A DNA stretch of 64,000 bases from Parvibaculum sp. (GCA_017642695.1 JAEPQD010000001.1:1170764-1234763); one strand, 5' to 3'. Shown: positions 26,398 through 34,882, counted from the first letter of the stretch. The notes: a model not told the origin generated them from the sequence alone. A program made the numbers and translations.

Positions 26398-26516
26398 GAC
26401 CGGTGTTCGTCCTCCGCGGGGGCAGCCCGCAGGATGGCACAGGATTTAGTTCCTATCCATAGTCTTGTAGCCGGGGCGGGCCCTCGCTAAAGTGCGCCCG
26501 CATCGGGAGACCCGCC

Positions 26517-26888
26517 GTGTCATCGAGTACCAGCCTCATCTACAAGATCGTCAGTGAACACGAATGGGTGGCCGCCGAGGCGGAAGGCCGCTTCATCGGC
26601 TCCGCCGTCGACATCGACGACGGCTTCATCCATTTCTCCACCGCCGAACAGGCACCGGAAACGGCTGAGCGCCATTTCGCCGGCCGCAAGGGGCTTCTTC
26701 TGGTCGCCGTCGAGGCAGAAGCGCTCGGCGAAGCGCTTAAGTGGGAGCCGTCTCGCGGCGGTGCGCTGTTTCCCCATCTCTACGACGTGCTCTCCGTCGC
26801 CGCGGTCGCCCGCGTCGATCCGCTGCCGCTCGATGATAGCGGTGCGCATGTTTTCCCTTCTCATGTGACGGACGGAGTGGAAAGCTGA
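26517..26888 (+). CDS. DUF952 domain-containing protein
   Basis: 123 residues from a GTG at 26517 with GGGAG upstream. The DUF952 pattern is complete: IYKIVSEHEW, DDGFIHFSTAEQ, and ALKWEPSRGGALFPHLYDVL. These small proteins resemble ADP-ribose-binding or glutathione-transferase-like domains, but their role is unknown. The gene is 5 bp before pyrD, so it is the first member of a unit DUF952-pyrD-arsC. Confidence 0.88.
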   Translation: MSSSTSLIYKIVSEHEWVAAEAEGRFIGSAVDIDDGFIHFSTAEQAPETAERHFAGRKGLLLVAVEAEALGEALKWEPSRGGALFPHLYDVLSVAAVARVDPLPLDDSGAHVFPSHVTDGVES

Positions 26889-26893
26889 ACCGC

Positions 26894-27952
26894 ATGGATC
26901 TTTTCCCGCTCGTCCGCCCCTTCGCCAGCATCGTCGATCCCGAAACCGCGCACCGCCTGACAATTCGCGCGCTCCGCATGGGCCTCGGCCCGAGCCAGCA
27001 TGCTTCCGACCCGGTCTCGCTCGGCATCGATCTTTTCGGCCTGCACTTCGAGAATCCTGTCGGCATCGCCGCCGGTTTCGACAAGAACGGTGAAGTGCCG
27101 GATGCCATGCTCGCGCTGGGCATGGGCTTCGCCGAGGTCGGCACGGTGACGCCGCTGCCGCAATCCGGCAATCCGCGCCCGCGCATCTTCCGTCTGCCGG
27201 TTCACCGCGCCGTCATCAATCGTCTCGGCTTCAATAATGAAGGCCACGCCGTGCTGAAGAGACGCCTCCTCGCGCGCCGCCGCCGCCCGGGCATCGTCGG
27301 CGTCAATATCGGTGCCAACAAGGACGCCGCCGACCGCGTTGCCGACTACGAGGCGGGCATCCGCGTCTTCGACGGGCTCGCCGCCTATTTCACGGTGAAC
27401 ATTTCATCGCCCAACACGCCGGGCCTGCGCGCCCTGCAGAACAAGGCGGAGCTGCAGGGCCTGGTTGCGCGCGTCCTCGCCGCCCGCCGCACGGATCGCG
27501 TGCGCCCGACGCCGGTTCTTCTCAAGATCGCGCCGGACCTCAACGAGGAAGAACTCAACGACATCGCCGAGGTTGCCCTCGCCGAAGGTCTCGACGGTCT
27601 CATCGTGTCCAACACCACCATCGCCCGCGAGGGTCTCGTTTCCGGTGTTCACGCGGGCGAGACCGGCGGCCTCTCCGGCGCGCCGCTCTTCACCATGTCG
27701 ACCGGTGTATTGCGCGAGATGTACCGCCTGACCGGAGGCCGTATTCCGCTTGTCGGCGTCGGCGGCATCATGTCGGGCGACGACGCCTATGCGAAAATCC
27801 GCGCCGGCGCGTCCCTCGTTCAGCTTTACTCCGCGCTCACCTATGAAGGTCCCGCCCTCGTCTCCCGCATCAAGCAGGGGATCGCCGCCCGCCTTGCAGC
27901 GGACGGCTTCGCGCATCTGAAGGATGCCGTCGGCGCGGACGTCGAACTCTAG
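26894..27952 (+). CDS. pyrD: Dihydroorotate dehydrogenase (quinone), class 2
   Basis: 352 residues. It oxidises dihydroorotate to orotate in pyrimidine synthesis, passing electrons to membrane quinone. The class 2 layout is seen: an amphipathic N-terminal helix region (MDLFPLVRPFASIVDPETAH), GIAAGFDKNGEVPDAM, the catalytic-Ser block VNISSPNTPGLRALQ, LKIAPDLNEEEL and the phosphate-binding GVGGIMSGDDAYAKIRAGAS. The gene lies 5 bp after DUF952 and 12 bp before arsC on the same strand. Confidence 0.95.
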   Translation: MDLFPLVRPFASIVDPETAHRLTIRALRMGLGPSQHASDPVSLGIDLFGLHFENPVGIAAGFDKNGEVPDAMLALGMGFAEVGTVTPLPQSGNPRPRIFRLPVHRAVINRLGFNNEGHAVLKRRLLARRRRPGIVGVNIGANKDAADRVADYEAGIRVFDGLAAYFTVNISSPNTPGLRALQNKAELQGLVARVLAARRTDRVRPTPVLLKIAPDLNEEELNDIAEVALAEGLDGLIVSNTTIAREGLVSGVHAGETGGLSGAPLFTMSTGVLREMYRLTGGRIPLVGVGGIMSGDDAYAKIRAGASLVQLYSALTYEGPALVSRIKQGIAARLAADGFAHLKDAVGADVEL

Positions 27953-27964
27953 AAAGGCAAGCTC

Positions 27965-28315
27965 ATGGCCCGTCCCACCATCTATCACAACCCGCGCTGC
28001 TCGAAATCGCGCCAGACACTTGCGCTTATCGAAGAGCAGGGCATCGAGCCGCTCGTCGTCGATTATCTGAAGGCCCCGCCGAGCGCCGCCGAGCTTCAGG
28101 CGATCCTGAAGAAGCTGAAGCTGAAGCCGCGCGATCTCATCCGGAAGGGCGAGGCCGTCTACAAGGAACTCGGCCTCGACAACGGGAAGCTGACGGACGA
28201 GAAGCTCATCCGCGCGATGACGGAAAACCCGATCCTGATCGAGCGTCCCATCGTCGTCGTCGGTTCGAAAGCGAAGATCGGCCGTCCGCCCGAAGGCGTG
28301 CTCGACATTCTCTAG
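27965..28315 (+). CDS. arsC: Arsenate reductase, glutaredoxin-coupled ArsC type
   Basis: 116 residues with the thioredoxin-fold ArsC pattern: catalytic Cys 12 in NPRCSKSRQTL, and the later ENPILIERPIVV segment. It reduces arsenate to arsenite using glutathione and glutaredoxin. A ribosome-binding AAAGG stands before the ATG. No ars operon repressor or arsenite pump is beside it. Within the family YffB/Spx-like members look similar, so the arsenate role is likely but not certain. Confidence 0.85.
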   Translation: MARPTIYHNPRCSKSRQTLALIEEQGIEPLVVDYLKAPPSAAELQAILKKLKLKPRDLIRKGEAVYKELGLDNGKLTDEKLIRAMTENPILIERPIVVVGSKAKIGRPPEGVLDIL

Positions 28316-28318
28316 CGG

Positions 28319-29647
28319 TCAGGCGAGCGCCCGCCTGAGCCTCGGATAGTAGAAGCCGAGCGAGGCGGCCCGCGTCAGGTTGAAGCCGGTCAGCGCCGCC
28401 CAGAGCCCGTGATTGCCGTAGGGAAGGAAGAGCCACCACAGCGCGAGGAAGATGCCGCTCGAGACGAGCGCCGCATTTCGCATCTCGGTGCTGCGCGTCG
28501 CGCCGATGAAGATGCCGTCGAGCTGGTAGCACCAGACCGACAGCACCGGCAGCACCGCCGCCCAGGCGAGATAGACCCGCGCTGCCGCCCGCACCTCGGC
28601 ATCGATGGTGAGGAAGTCGATCACGGCGCCGCCGAAGAGGAAGATGCCAGCCGTCAGCACGAGTGAAATCCCCGCCGCCCAGCCGGTCGAGAGCTTCGCC
28701 GCCATGTCGAACTGGCGGAGGCTCCGCCCGCCCGTCGCCTTGCCGACCAGCGTTTCGGCGGCTAGCGCGAAGCCGTCGAGGAAGAAGGCGCTCACCGTCA
28801 CGAATTGCAGCAGGATCGAGTTGACCGCGAGCGTGACATTGCCTGCTTCCGCGCTCTTCGCCGTGAACCAGGCAAACGACAACAGCAGCACGATGGTGCG
28901 GATCATGATGTCGCGGTTGACGGCGATGGTCCGTGCGAGCCGCGCCGCGTCGAGGAGCCGTGCTCTTGTCCACTGGCCGGGATAGGCGCCGAGCGCGCGG
29001 GCCGCGAGCGCGAGGCCGAGCGCCGCCGCCGACACTTCCGCGATCAGCGTACCCGCCGCGATCCCCGCCACGCCCCAGCCGAGGCCGAGCGCGAGCCAGA
29101 CATTGAAGAAGACGTTCACCAGGTTGAGAAAGACCTGTAGCACCAGCGCGACCTTCGCGCGGCCGAGCCCGATGAACCAGCCGGCAAGCGCGTAGTTCGC
29201 GAGCGCGAAGGGCGCGCTCCAGATGCGGATGTCGAAATAGCCGCGCGCGAGCCGCTCCACCTCCGGTCCGCCGTCGAGAAGCCGGAAGGCGACGAGCGCG
29301 ATGGGCCACTGCAACGCGATGAGACCGGCCCCGATCGCCCCCGCGATCAGAACGGCGCGTCCGAGCGCCGCGCGGATTTCCTCGCCGTCGTCAGCGCCTT
29401 CCGCCTGCGCCGTCAGCCCGGTCGTTCCCATCCGCAGGAAACCGAAGGTCCAGTAGACCATCGTGAAGATCAGCGCGCCGAGCGCCACCGCGCCGATATA
29501 TTTCGGGTCGCCCATCCGCCCCATCACCGCGGTATCGGCAAAGCCGAGCAGCGGCGTCGAGATATTGGAAATGACGATGGGAATGGCGATGGCGAGCACG
29601 GTCCGGTGCGAGACCTGCCGGCTCTTGCCTGCCTGTGCGTCGCTCAT
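28319..29647 (-). CDS. MATE family efflux transporter (DinF-like)
   Basis: 442 residues with twelve hydrophobic helices in two similar halves. The N-terminus (RTVLAIAIPIVISNISTPLLG, then FADTAVMGRMGD) is the MATE signature. The subfamily is closest to DinF-type exporters. Such pumps expel cationic drugs or metabolites using Na+ or H+. Its ATG overlaps the stop of the upstream thioesterase gene by 4 bp, forming a three-gene unit. The end is 3 bp from the convergent arsC stop. Confidence 0.9.
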   Translation of the reverse strand: MSDAQAGKSRQVSHRTVLAIAIPIVISNISTPLLGFADTAVMGRMGDPKYIGAVALGALIFTMVYWTFGFLRMGTTGLTAQAEGADDGEEIRAALGRAVLIAGAIGAGLIALQWPIALVAFRLLDGGPEVERLARGYFDIRIWSAPFALANYALAGWFIGLGRAKVALVLQVFLNLVNVFFNVWLALGLGWGVAGIAAGTLIAEVSAAALGLALAARALGAYPGQWTRARLLDAARLARTIAVNRDIMIRTIVLLLSFAWFTAKSAEAGNVTLAVNSILLQFVTVSAFFLDGFALAAETLVGKATGGRSLRQFDMAAKLSTGWAAGISLVLTAGIFLFGGAVIDFLTIDAEVRAAARVYLAWAAVLPVLSVWCYQLDGIFIGATRSTEMRNAALVSSGIFLALWWLFLPYGNHGLWAALTGFNLTRAASLGFYYPRLRRALA

Positions 29648-30096
29648 GACCCGGCGGGATCGTCCGCCGGCTTCAGCAGGAAATGGCCATGCGCAGCCGC
29701 GATGGGCCGCGAGCGATCGTCCTGCCAGGCTTCCGCCCGCACGGTGGCGACGCGCCGTCCCTGTTTGGTGATCTCGGCGCGGCCGTAAGTATCCACGGGC
29801 TTGCCGGAGCGCAGATAGTCGATCGTGAGCCCGATGGGCTTCGGCAGCGCGCTGCCCGCCGCATCGCCTTCGGAAAACTCGAAGGCGAGCTGTGCGATGG
29901 CCGTCGTTTCGAGAAAGGCGCCGATGGTGCCGCCATGAAGCGCGGGCAGCACCGGATTGCCGATCAGCTCTTCCTTGAAATGCATCACGGTCGTGATCTC
30001 GTTGCCGCGCTGGTCGACCGTAATGCCGAGAAAGCGTGCATAGGGGATCGCCTGCATGAGCGCATTGATGTCGGGCGGCGTCTTCTTCTCGCTCAT
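29644..30096 (-). CDS. PaaI-family hotdog thioesterase (second of a pair)
   Basis: 150 residues. The hotdog-fold motif NPVLPALHGGTIGAFLETTA carries the HGG core of PaaI-like acyl-CoA thioesterases, with FLE placed for the catalytic acidic residue. The ATG at 30096 overlaps the stop of the upstream thioesterase (ATGA). The longer frame to 30285 is inside that gene. The enzyme likely hydrolyses aryl- or acyl-CoA thioesters; the substrate is unknown. Confidence 0.87.
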   Translation of the reverse strand: MSEKKTPPDINALMQAIPYARFLGITVDQRGNEITTVMHFKEELIGNPVLPALHGGTIGAFLETTAIAQLAFEFSEGDAAGSALPKPIGLTIDYLRSGKPVDTYGRAEITKQGRRVATVRAEAWQDDRSRPIAAAHGHFLLKPADDPAGS

Positions 30097-30614
30097 GCCT
30101 TCCCGTCCTTGTTCTTCTCGAGAAACTTGATCGCCTCCGCCGCCGCTTCCGGCGAGATCGGCATCGGCACCGCGCGATTGGCCGCCAGCATGAAGGTGCC
30201 GACGCAGGTCGCGATCGGGTCGTCCTCGTCCGTGTGATAGGCCGTGCCGCGTACGAAGGCGATGTTCGTCGTCACCTTGTAGCAATGCGTATGAGCGGTG
30301 AGGTCGAGTTTCGGCGTCGCGGGTTTCATGTAGTCGATCCGCAGGTCGAGCGTCGCGATCGACATGCGGGCGGGGAGCGCCAGCTGCACCGCGATGCCGC
30401 AGGCATTGTCGAGAAGCGAGGTGATGACGCCGCCATGGATCACGCCCGTTTGCGGGTTACCCACCAGCTTTTCGTCATAGGGCACAGACAGCCAGGCCTC
30501 GCCGCGCTTCGCGTTGACGACGTTCATCCCGAGCGCCCGCGCGTGAGGCACATGCTGGATCAGCACGTCCTTCATCAGCGCAATATGTTCCTCGGAAATC
30601 TGGTCTTCAGACAT
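30093..30614 (-). CDS. PaaI-family hotdog thioesterase (first of a pair)
   Basis: 173 residues with the PaaI pattern NPQTGVIHGGVITSLLDNAC (HGG core and the acidic D in LLDNA) and a strand LDLRIDYMKPAT. It is the first gene of a thioesterase-thioesterase-MATE unit in which each stop overlaps the next start by 4 bp. The two thioesterases share the fold but differ in length and tail, so they could form a heteromer or act on different CoA esters. It is divergent from the PAS gene. Confidence 0.88.
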   Translation of the reverse strand: MSEDQISEEHIALMKDVLIQHVPHARALGMNVVNAKRGEAWLSVPYDEKLVGNPQTGVIHGGVITSLLDNACGIAVQLALPARMSIATLDLRIDYMKPATPKLDLTAHTHCYKVTTNIAFVRGTAYHTDEDDPIATCVGTFMLAANRAVPMPISPEAAAEAIKFLEKNKDGKA

Positions 30615-30746
30615 GCCGCCCTCGCATCATGGGCCCCTAATAGCGCCATCGCCCGCTTGTGAGTCAACCGGCTTTTCCGTGCTGCCGGAAGGGTTGCACG
30701 GGGTGAATCGGAGGCAGACAATGCGCTGGGGTCAGGGAGGACCGCC

Positions 30747-31214
30747 ATGCTGGTCGCCGAGGGAGGATTGACGCCGCTCGAGGATCTGGATGCGCTCTGG
30801 CAGCCGCTCCCGAGCCTCATTGCCTATTGGGAGCGCAAGCGCAGCGCGCGCCTGATGCCGGCTCCGCGCGACATCGACCCGGTCGAAATTCCCCGCCTCA
30901 TGCCCTGGCTCACCATCGCGGATGTCACCTACGATCCGCTCGACTTCCGCTACCGTCTCGTCGGCACGCGCATCGTCGAGATGGGCGGCATCGACCGCAC
31001 GGGCGGCTCGCTCCGCGAGGGGCATGAAGGCGAACGCCTGGAAGAGCGTCTTGCCGCGCTCCGGGATCTGCTTGCGAAAAAGGGGCCGGTTGCGCTTGCC
31101 GGCCGGCTCGACTGGCTCGGCCGCGGCTACCGGAAGTTCCAGTGCGTGCACCTGCCACTGTCGGATGACGATGAAACCGTCACGCGGCTTGTCGCAGCGT
31201 ACGCCTTCGATTGA
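30747..31214 (+). CDS. PAS-domain protein (PAS_5 type)
   Basis: 155 residues that are almost entirely one PAS-like domain: LPSLIAYWERKRSARLMPAP, then the DIDPVEIPRLMPWLTIADV block and FRYRLVGTRIVEMGG, which match the alphaproteobacterial PAS_5 family. There is no kinase, cyclase or DNA-binding part. It may bind a small ligand and work through protein contact. The gene is alone between the thioesterase unit and the monooxygenase. Confidence 0.82.
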   Translation: MLVAEGGLTPLEDLDALWQPLPSLIAYWERKRSARLMPAPRDIDPVEIPRLMPWLTIADVTYDPLDFRYRLVGTRIVEMGGIDRTGGSLREGHEGERLEERLAALRDLLAKKGPVALAGRLDWLGRGYRKFQCVHLPLSDDDETVTRLVAAYAFD

Positions 31215-31264
31215 CGGCGTTATCTGCGCGTTTCTGGACCCGCCCCCGGGCCTTCCTGTAGTTT

Positions 31265-31291
31265 CTCCGGATTGATATTTCACATCCGGAG
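31265..31291. promoter_or_regulatory. Inverted repeat covering the monooxygenase ribosome-binding site
   Basis: CTCCGGAT, an 11-nt spacer, and ATCCGGAG form a perfect 8-bp inverted repeat. The right arm contains the CCGGAG ribosome-binding sequence 8 nt before the ATG at 31300. As RNA it would hide the site; as DNA it could be an operator. Confidence 0.4.
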
Positions 31292-31299
31292 TTCGAGTG

Positions 31300-32727
31300 A
31301 TGACCGCACGTGAGAAGGCGGGGACGTCCCGCGCCATGCCGAAGGCCTGCATCATCGGCGCAGGCTGCAGCGGCTTTTCCACCGCCAAGGCGCTGCAGGA
31401 TCGCGGCATCCCCTTCGACATTTTCGAGATGTCGGACACGATCGGCGGCAACTGGGCCTACAGGAACAAGAACGGCATGTCGGCCTGCTACGAGTCGCTC
31501 CACATCGACACGTCGAAATACCGCATGCAGTTCGAGGACTTTCCGATCCCCGACGAATTTCCGGATTTCCCGCATCACTCGCAGGTCCTGCAGTACTTCA
31601 ACGACTACGTCGACCATTTTGGCTTGCGCGAGAAGATCGAGTTCAACACGGCGGTCACGCATTGCGAGCGCACGGCGGAGGGTCTCTGGCGCGTCACCAT
31701 CGACCGCTCCGGTGCGGGCGGTCCCTCGTCCGAAACCCGCGAATATGACGCGCTCTTCGTCTGCAACGGCCATCACTGGGACCCGCGCTGGCCGACGCCC
31801 GCCTTCGAGGGGAATTTCGAAGGCGTCGAGATGCATGCTCATTCCTATCTGACGCCCTTCGAGCCCGTGGATATGCGCGGCAAGAACATCGTCGTCGTCG
31901 GCATGGGCAACAGCGCGATGGACATCGCCTCCGAGCTTTCCCAGAAGCCGATTGCGAAGAATCTCTGGGTCTCGGCGCGGCGCGGTGTCTACATCTTCCC
32001 GAAATATATCGGCGGCCGTGTTGCCGACAAATCCTCGCTTCCCCACTGGGTGCCGCTCCGTCTCCAGCGCTGGCTGGCCGCGAAGGCGCTGAAGCGCGCG
32101 GTCGGCAACATGGAGGATTACGGTCTGCCGAAGCCGGATCACAAGCCGCTCGAGGCGCATCCCTCCGTATCCGGAGAATTCCTCACGCGCGTCGGCTGTG
32201 GCGACGTGAAGATGAAACCCAATATCGAGCGTTTCGAAGGCCGCTCCGTTCGCTTCGCCGACGGGTCGGCGGAAGACGTCGATGTCATCGTCTATGCGAC
32301 GGGCTACAACGTCTCCTTCCCCTTCCTCGATGCCTCGGTCGTCGAGGTGAAGGACAATCACCTGCCGCTCTTCAAGCGCGTGATGAAGCCCGGCATTCCG
32401 AACCTCTTCTTCATGGCGCTGGCGCAGCCGCTCCCCACCCTCACCAATTTCGCCGAGCAGCAGGCCCGCTGGCTCGCCGCCTATCTCGCGGGCGACTATG
32501 CGCTGCCGTCGAAGGCGGAGATGGAACGCGTGATTGCCGAGGACGAGCATCGGTTCATCGGCCACTTCTACGACAGCCCGCGCCACAAGATGCAGGTCGA
32601 TTTCAACATCTATTGCCACGACCTGAAGAAGGAGTGGAAGAAGGGCGAAAAACGCGCCCGGGCCGCGGGCAACCCGCTTCCCGTGCCGCCCCGGGCTGGT
32701 GCCGGGCTGCCGCGGGCGGCCGACTAA
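31300..32727 (+). CDS. Flavin-containing monooxygenase
   Basis: 475 residues. There are two Rossmann motifs, an FAD site IIGAGCSGFSTAKAL near residue 20 and an NADPH site VVGMGNSAMDIASEL. Between them is the class B monooxygenase fingerprint FxGxxxHxxxY as FEGVEMHAHSY. It uses NADPH and O2 to oxidise N, S or ketone substrates. The Y rather than W-P ending places it nearer N/S-oxygenating FMOs than classic Baeyer-Villiger enzymes. The start is the ATG at 31300, directly after an in-frame GTG. The neighbouring TetR and HSL-type hydrolase on the same strand suggest a catabolic set. Confidence 0.9.
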   Translation: MTAREKAGTSRAMPKACIIGAGCSGFSTAKALQDRGIPFDIFEMSDTIGGNWAYRNKNGMSACYESLHIDTSKYRMQFEDFPIPDEFPDFPHHSQVLQYFNDYVDHFGLREKIEFNTAVTHCERTAEGLWRVTIDRSGAGGPSSETREYDALFVCNGHHWDPRWPTPAFEGNFEGVEMHAHSYLTPFEPVDMRGKNIVVVGMGNSAMDIASELSQKPIAKNLWVSARRGVYIFPKYIGGRVADKSSLPHWVPLRLQRWLAAKALKRAVGNMEDYGLPKPDHKPLEAHPSVSGEFLTRVGCGDVKMKPNIERFEGRSVRFADGSAEDVDVIVYATGYNVSFPFLDASVVEVKDNHLPLFKRVMKPGIPNLFFMALAQPLPTLTNFAEQQARWLAAYLAGDYALPSKAEMERVIAEDEHRFIGHFYDSPRHKMQVDFNIYCHDLKKEWKKGEKRARAAGNPLPVPPRAGAGLPRAAD

Positions 32728-32774
32728 CCATATGAAAAACAAGGTTTTTTCGAATCGGTGCGATGGCCAAAAAG

Positions 32775-32802
32775 TTGACGATTATCGTCATTTGGCTAGA
32801 GT
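32775..32802 (+). promoter_or_regulatory. Promoter with overlapping dyad operator for the TetR gene
   Basis: TGACGAT-T-ATCGTCA at 32776-32790 is a perfect palindrome with 7-bp arms. It overlaps the -35 hexamer TTGACG (32775-32780); TAGAGT at 32797-32802 is a -10 at 16-bp spacing. This is the arrangement expected for self-repression by the TetR protein encoded 118 bp downstream. Confidence 0.6.
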
Positions 32803-32878
32803 GTATTCAGTGCAGTGAGTCTGGGTGCCGGACGAACGGGGCGGGGCAGCCCCTGATCGGCGACGCTCTGGAGGGAAG

Positions 32879-32923
32879 ATGAAAATGATGGAGACCCCTT
32901 TCGGGGCAGGCGGCGGCGCATGA
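32879..32923 (+). CDS. Putative 14-residue leader peptide overlapping the TetR start
   Basis: ATG at 32879 with a strong GGAGGGAAG ribosome-binding site encodes MKMMETPFGAGGGA and stops at TGA 32921-32923, which overlaps the TetR ATG at 32920 (ATGA). The TetR start itself has no other ribosome-binding site, so translation of the leader may feed the regulator by coupling. It is also possible that the true regulator start is elsewhere. No family is recognised. Confidence 0.35.
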   Translation: MKMMETPFGAGGGA

Positions 32924-33579
32924 GCACCGGCGTCAAGGACGTGCCGTCCGACGAGGACAGGAAGAAGGCGCCGGGCAAGCGCGAGCTCACCAAGCATAAC
33001 AACCGCGAGGCGATCCTCGATGCCGCGCGCACCGTCTTCGCCGATCTCGGCTACGGCGCGACATCCGTGCGCGACATCATCCGCAAGACGGGCCTCGCAT
33101 CCGGTACTTTCTACAATTACTTCAAGAGCAAGGAAGAAGTCTTCGAGGCGCTGATGGACGAGGGCATGCGCCGCATCCGTCCGCGCCTGCGCGCCGAGCG
33201 TATCCGTTCGCGCACCTTCGAGGATTTCATCCGCAACGCCTACCGCACCTATTTCGATTATCTCGCGACCGACCGCGTGACCTTCCAGGTCATGCGCCGA
33301 AATCCGAACACGGTGCGCGTGCGCATGGACTCGCCCGAGATCATCGCCGGCTTCGAGGAGATCCGCGAATATATCGAGGAAGACATAAGGAACGGCACTC
33401 TGCCGGATGTCGATGCGGAATATCTCATGGCCGCCGTCGTCGGCATCGCCATGGAGATCGGCGACCGTATGCTGCGTCGTCCCGAAATGGACCCTGACCA
33501 CGCCTCCGCCTTTGCGACGGCGCTGGTGCTGAACGGCTTCCGCGCCCTGCCGCACAAGGGCGAAACGGGAGCGCCCTGA
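32920..33579 (+). CDS. TetR family transcriptional regulator
   Basis: 219 residues. The DNA-binding domain is plain: NREAILDAARTVFADLGYGA, TSVRDIIRKTGLASGTFYNYF and KSKEEVFEALMD (about 27-75), after a basic disordered start. The ligand domain is all-helical and ends near PHKGETGAP. A perfect dyad over the promoter suggests autoregulation. Its likely targets are the flanking monooxygenase and the HSL-type hydrolase 27 bp downstream, but this is inference. Confidence 0.92.
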   Translation: MSTGVKDVPSDEDRKKAPGKRELTKHNNREAILDAARTVFADLGYGATSVRDIIRKTGLASGTFYNYFKSKEEVFEALMDEGMRRIRPRLRAERIRSRTFEDFIRNAYRTYFDYLATDRVTFQVMRRNPNTVRVRMDSPEIIAGFEEIREYIEEDIRNGTLPDVDAEYLMAAVVGIAMEIGDRMLRRPEMDPDHASAFATALVLNGFRALPHKGETGAP

Positions 33580-33606
33580 CGGGCCTTCCGAAGGAGAAAA
33601 ACAAGA

Positions 33607-34632
33607 ATGAGCCTTCAGAAATTCATCGTCCGCACCCTGCTGAAACTGCCTGACGGCATTCTCGTGAAGATGTCGGGCGGCAAGCCGCTCGCGATAGACG
33701 GCCGCATTCTCGATGCCCGTGCGCAGCTTCTCGCCGTGCAGGGCGCGCGCCAGCCATCCATCACCACGCTCGACCCCGCGACCGCGCGCAGCGCCACCTC
33801 GGAAGGCTTGAGCCTGCTCGACGGCGCGCCGCGCTCCGGCGTCGAGGTGCAGCCTCTCCATGTGCCGGGCCCCGGCGGTCCGCTCGATGCGCGCCTCTAT
33901 CTGCCGGCGGGCAGCACCGGTCCGCTGCCCGGCCTCGTCTTCTTCCATTTCGGCGGCTGTGTCATCGGCGATCTCGATACCTGCCACACCTTCTGCAGCA
34001 TGATCTCGGACATCGCGGGCATCGCCATCCTGAACGTCGCCTACCGTCTTGCGCCGGAGCACAAATATCCGGCCCAGGTGCATGATGCCGTCGCGGCCTA
34101 TCAATGGGCGCAGGCGAATGCCGAGGATCTCCGCATGATCCCCGGCCGCATCGGCGTCGGCGGCGACAGCGCGGGCGGCTATCTCTCCGCCGTCGTCGCG
34201 CAGGAAGCGAAGCGTCAGGGCTTCGCGGCGCCCGCCGTCCAGCTTCTCATCTATCCGGTGACGGACTGGGGCTGGAAGGGCGGTTCCATGGAAAGCTGCG
34301 CCGACGTCTACCCGCTCACCGCCGAAATCATGGAGTGGTTCGGCGCCCATTACCTGAACGCGCCCTCGGAAGCGGACGATGTCCGCGTCTCGCCGATGAA
34401 GGAGCCGGACCTTTCGGGCCTCGCCCCTGCCATCGTCGTCACGGCCGGTTTCGATCCGTTGCGCGATCAGGGCAAGGCCTATGCGGACAAGCTGAAAGCG
34501 GCGGGCGTCTCCGTGACTTACGCCTGCGAGGATTCGCTGCCCCATGCCTTCACCGCCATGACCGGCGTCATCCCCGCCGCCAATGCCGCCTGCGAAAAGA
34601 TCGCGCGAGATGTCGGCGCGGCGCTCCGCTGA
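33607..34632 (+). CDS. HSL-type alpha/beta hydrolase (esterase/lipase)
   Basis: 341 residues. The hormone-sensitive-lipase pattern is visible: the nucleophile Ser in GVGGDSAGGYLSAV, Asp in TAGFDPLRDQ, His in SLPHAFTAM, and the YRLAPEHKYPA motif. The oxyanion-hole motif, normally HGGG, reads FFHFGGCVIGD (HFGGC), an unusual form. The gene follows the TetR gene by 27 bp with an AAGGAG site, so they share a message. Probable ester hydrolysis of a compound linked to the monooxygenase pathway is an inference. Confidence 0.88.
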   Translation: MSLQKFIVRTLLKLPDGILVKMSGGKPLAIDGRILDARAQLLAVQGARQPSITTLDPATARSATSEGLSLLDGAPRSGVEVQPLHVPGPGGPLDARLYLPAGSTGPLPGLVFFHFGGCVIGDLDTCHTFCSMISDIAGIAILNVAYRLAPEHKYPAQVHDAVAAYQWAQANAEDLRMIPGRIGVGGDSAGGYLSAVVAQEAKRQGFAAPAVQLLIYPVTDWGWKGGSMESCADVYPLTAEIMEWFGAHYLNAPSEADDVRVSPMKEPDLSGLAPAIVVTAGFDPLRDQGKAYADKLKAAGVSVTYACEDSLPHAFTAMTGVIPAANAACEKIARDVGAALR

Positions 34633-34699
34633 CGCGAAAAATCTCAGAACCGTTCGCAGATAGCTTTCTTGCCGCCTGCGATATCGCGTGCTAATTCCA

Positions 34700-34882
34700 C
34701 ATTGTCCTTAGGGGAGTAGCCGCCCTCCACTACGAGAGGGGCGGACGTCAACAAACTCGGAGCCTGAGCGATCCCAGACGAAGTGGAATCCGGTTCGTCG
34801 TCCGGGATCGCGCAAACGAAAAACTCCGTGGCGTCCGCGCTCAGCACCCGCTGAACTGGCGAGACCTTTGGCTCACGCGCTG
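34700..34882 (+). ncRNA. yybP-ykoY manganese riboswitch
   Basis: The region before the TMEM165/GDT1 gene carries the conserved core of the yybP-ykoY class in order: CCTTAGGGGAGTAGCC at 34706-34721, then GTCAACAAACTCGG (34747-34760), then CTGGCGAGACCTTTGG (34856-34871). The outer stem pairs the AGG of the first block with CCT of GAGACCTTTGG, leaving the internal loop GGGGAGTAGC/GAGACC that binds Mn2+ in known members. The stretch between the second and third blocks varies between members. The class is found upstream of Mn2+ exporters, including GDT1-type proteins, which matches the gene that follows. Exact ends are not fixed. An 88-codon reverse frame here is therefore considered false. Confidence 0.88.

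Noticed and set aside
31180-32742. 520-codon reverse frame opposite the flavin monooxygenase
   Set aside because: Shadow of a gene with clear FAD and NADPH motifs.
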